Shown here piece by piece: positions 5,413 to 6,231 of a stretch of 6,231 nt of DNA. Position 1 is the stretch's first letter. Every line of letters begins with the position of its first letter. Under the pieces are notes generated by a model. The model was not told the origin of the DNA. It did no database searches and was given only the letters and a program-made list of their open reading frames with translations. A program made the translations under genes and the position numbers. The DNA comes from Anaerolineae bacterium (lineage in GTDB: Bacteria; Chloroflexota; Anaerolineae; Anaerolineales; Anaerolineaceae), in NCBI GenBank assembly GCA_016213455.1, contig JACRAG010000146.1, positions 1 through 6,231 of the forward strand, in the 5' to 3' direction.

Positions 5413-6227
5413 CCGGATGACCCCGCGAGCAACCGGCGAATGAAGATGCTCACCCAGCCCAGCTTGGGGATGACCATGACCACTTTTCCCTGCAGCGCCT
5501 GCTCGACCACCGGCGGATCGTCGGCGTCGTTGGCGTCTCCGCGGGTGATGAACACGCTCATCCCGCCGGACCGCTGAACCTCAACCACACGGTGCACAAT
5601 GGAACGGCTGCCATCCCGGTAGCGGATGACATCGCCAATCTGGATATCTGCCGGGGCGGTTTTTTGCGTCACCACGATGTCACCCACCCAGAATTTGGGC
5701 GACATGGAATTGGAAGCGATCAGCGTGGGCTGTACGCCGAATAATCCGGTGTTAAAACCCACCAACAGCAGTCCAATGACCGCCACAAACGCCCAGGCCA
5801 GGTTAAACCCTTCTGCCTTAACCTCTGCGCCTGCCTGCGCGTTAGACTGCGCGGACCGCGCTTGCAGATGGTTGTGCACCATCAGCATCCCGATGGCAGG
5901 CGTGAGCGTACCCAGCAGGGCGGTGATGAACCAGTCCAGGTTGGGCAGGATGGGGAAGAACCATTTCACCCCCATGAGAACGCCCCGATACAGGATCGAA
6001 ACCAGGGGACCGCCGCCAAAGGCCAGCAGCGAGGCCAGTAGATTCTCGGCCAGGCTGGGCAGCAGCAGCGTTCCGCTGATTTCAATCGCGGAGCGCGGAC
6101 TGTCAAATTTTAAAAATGTTCCCAGGGGAATAGAGAGCAGGGTGAATAATAGCGTGATCACCGCCAGGCTGATGCCCGGCGCATATTTGCCGAGTACCGC
6201 CATCAGGTAAGCCCGGCTCAACTCCAT
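5409..6227 (-). CDS. signal peptidase I, SipW/Sec11-like (S26B), with membrane N-terminus; 5' end may be outside
   Basis: The C-terminal half is a signal peptidase catalytic domain. A membrane helix at about 142-162 is followed by SNSMSP (172-177, nucleophile Ser174). Then comes VGDIVV (181-186), GDVIRYR (198-204), SIVHRVVE (209-216) and RGDANDADD (229-237). His212 stands where LepB-type enzymes have the catalytic Lys, so it is a Ser-His enzyme of the Sec11/SipW branch. It would cleave signal peptides on the outer face of the cytoplasmic membrane. Residues 1-141 hold further hydrophobic segments (about 17-38, 52-90 and 98-118), an N-terminal extension not present in short SipW proteins. The frame stays open for the 4 bases beyond the ATG at 6227, so that Met may be internal. 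It is the first visible gene of an operon with the exported Thr/Pro-rich protein, joined by an ATGA overlap. Confidence 0.88.
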   Translation of the reverse strand: MELSRAYLMAVLGKYAPGISLAVITLLFTLLSIPLGTFLKFDSPRSAIEISGTLLLPSLAENLLASLLAFGGGPLVSILYRGVLMGVKWFFPILPNLDWFITALLGTLTPAIGMLMVHNHLQARSAQSNAQAGAEVKAEGFNLAWAFVAVIGLLLVGFNTGLFGVQPTLIASNSMSPKFWVGDIVVTQKTAPADIQIGDVIRYRDGSRSIVHRVVEVQRSGGMSVFITRGDANDADDPPVVEQALQGKVVMVIPKLGWVSIFIRRLLAGSSG

Positions 6228-6231
6228 TCCA

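Noticed and set aside
1..6231. CRISPR array
   Set aside because: Looked for because of the CARF and Cas4-like genes; no regularly spaced 20-40 bp repeats are present anywhere in the window.

Overview
The window is GC-rich bacterial DNA. It most likely comes from a Chloroflexota (Anaerolineae-like) genome. That guess rests on long Thr/Pro-rich linkers in an exported protein, a His-type (S26B) signal peptidase with an elaborate membrane N-terminus, and a CARF gene near an Fe-S PD-(D/E)XK nuclease. No rRNA or other phylogenetic marker is present, so the assignment is inference.

Left part (1-1206): a minus-strand gene runs off the left edge. It encodes a CARF-domain protein whose visible C-terminus begins to look like a helix-turn-helix. 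Its start at 680 faces, across about 326 bp of non-coding DNA, a compact plus-strand unit: a leader with two perfect hairpins (884-959), a very strong Shine-Dalgarno, a 35-residue single-pass membrane peptide (1007-1114) and a textbook Rho-independent terminator (1147-1184). The gap also carries repeated TCCCAA words with 11 and 22 bp spacing. A divergent CARF regulator plus small membrane peptide is the most interesting arrangement here and may be a small signal-controlled module; this is a hypothesis.

Middle (1207-3914): a minus-strand Cas4/AddB-like nuclease with a complete active site and four Fe-S cysteines, probably transcribed from its own promoter as a near-leaderless mRNA; a minus-strand class III PLP aminotransferase with unusual cofactor-pocket residues; and, divergent from it, a plus-strand four-helix membrane protein of unknown function followed by a hairpin.

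Right part (3915-6231): a two-gene minus-strand operon with a 4-bp ATGA overlap. Upstream is a SipW/Sec11-like signal peptidase whose 5' end may lie beyond the window. Downstream is an exported protein with two copies of a Cys-bounded 'YW-x2-HP-x2-WP ... YNEG' domain joined and tailed by Thr/Pro-rich segments. The coupling suggests that the peptidase processes this protein or related exported ones.

No CRISPR array, tRNA, rRNA, insertion sequence or transposase was seen. The three parts look like separate transcription units; the CARF gene and the nuclease may be functionally linked, but the rest appear unrelated.
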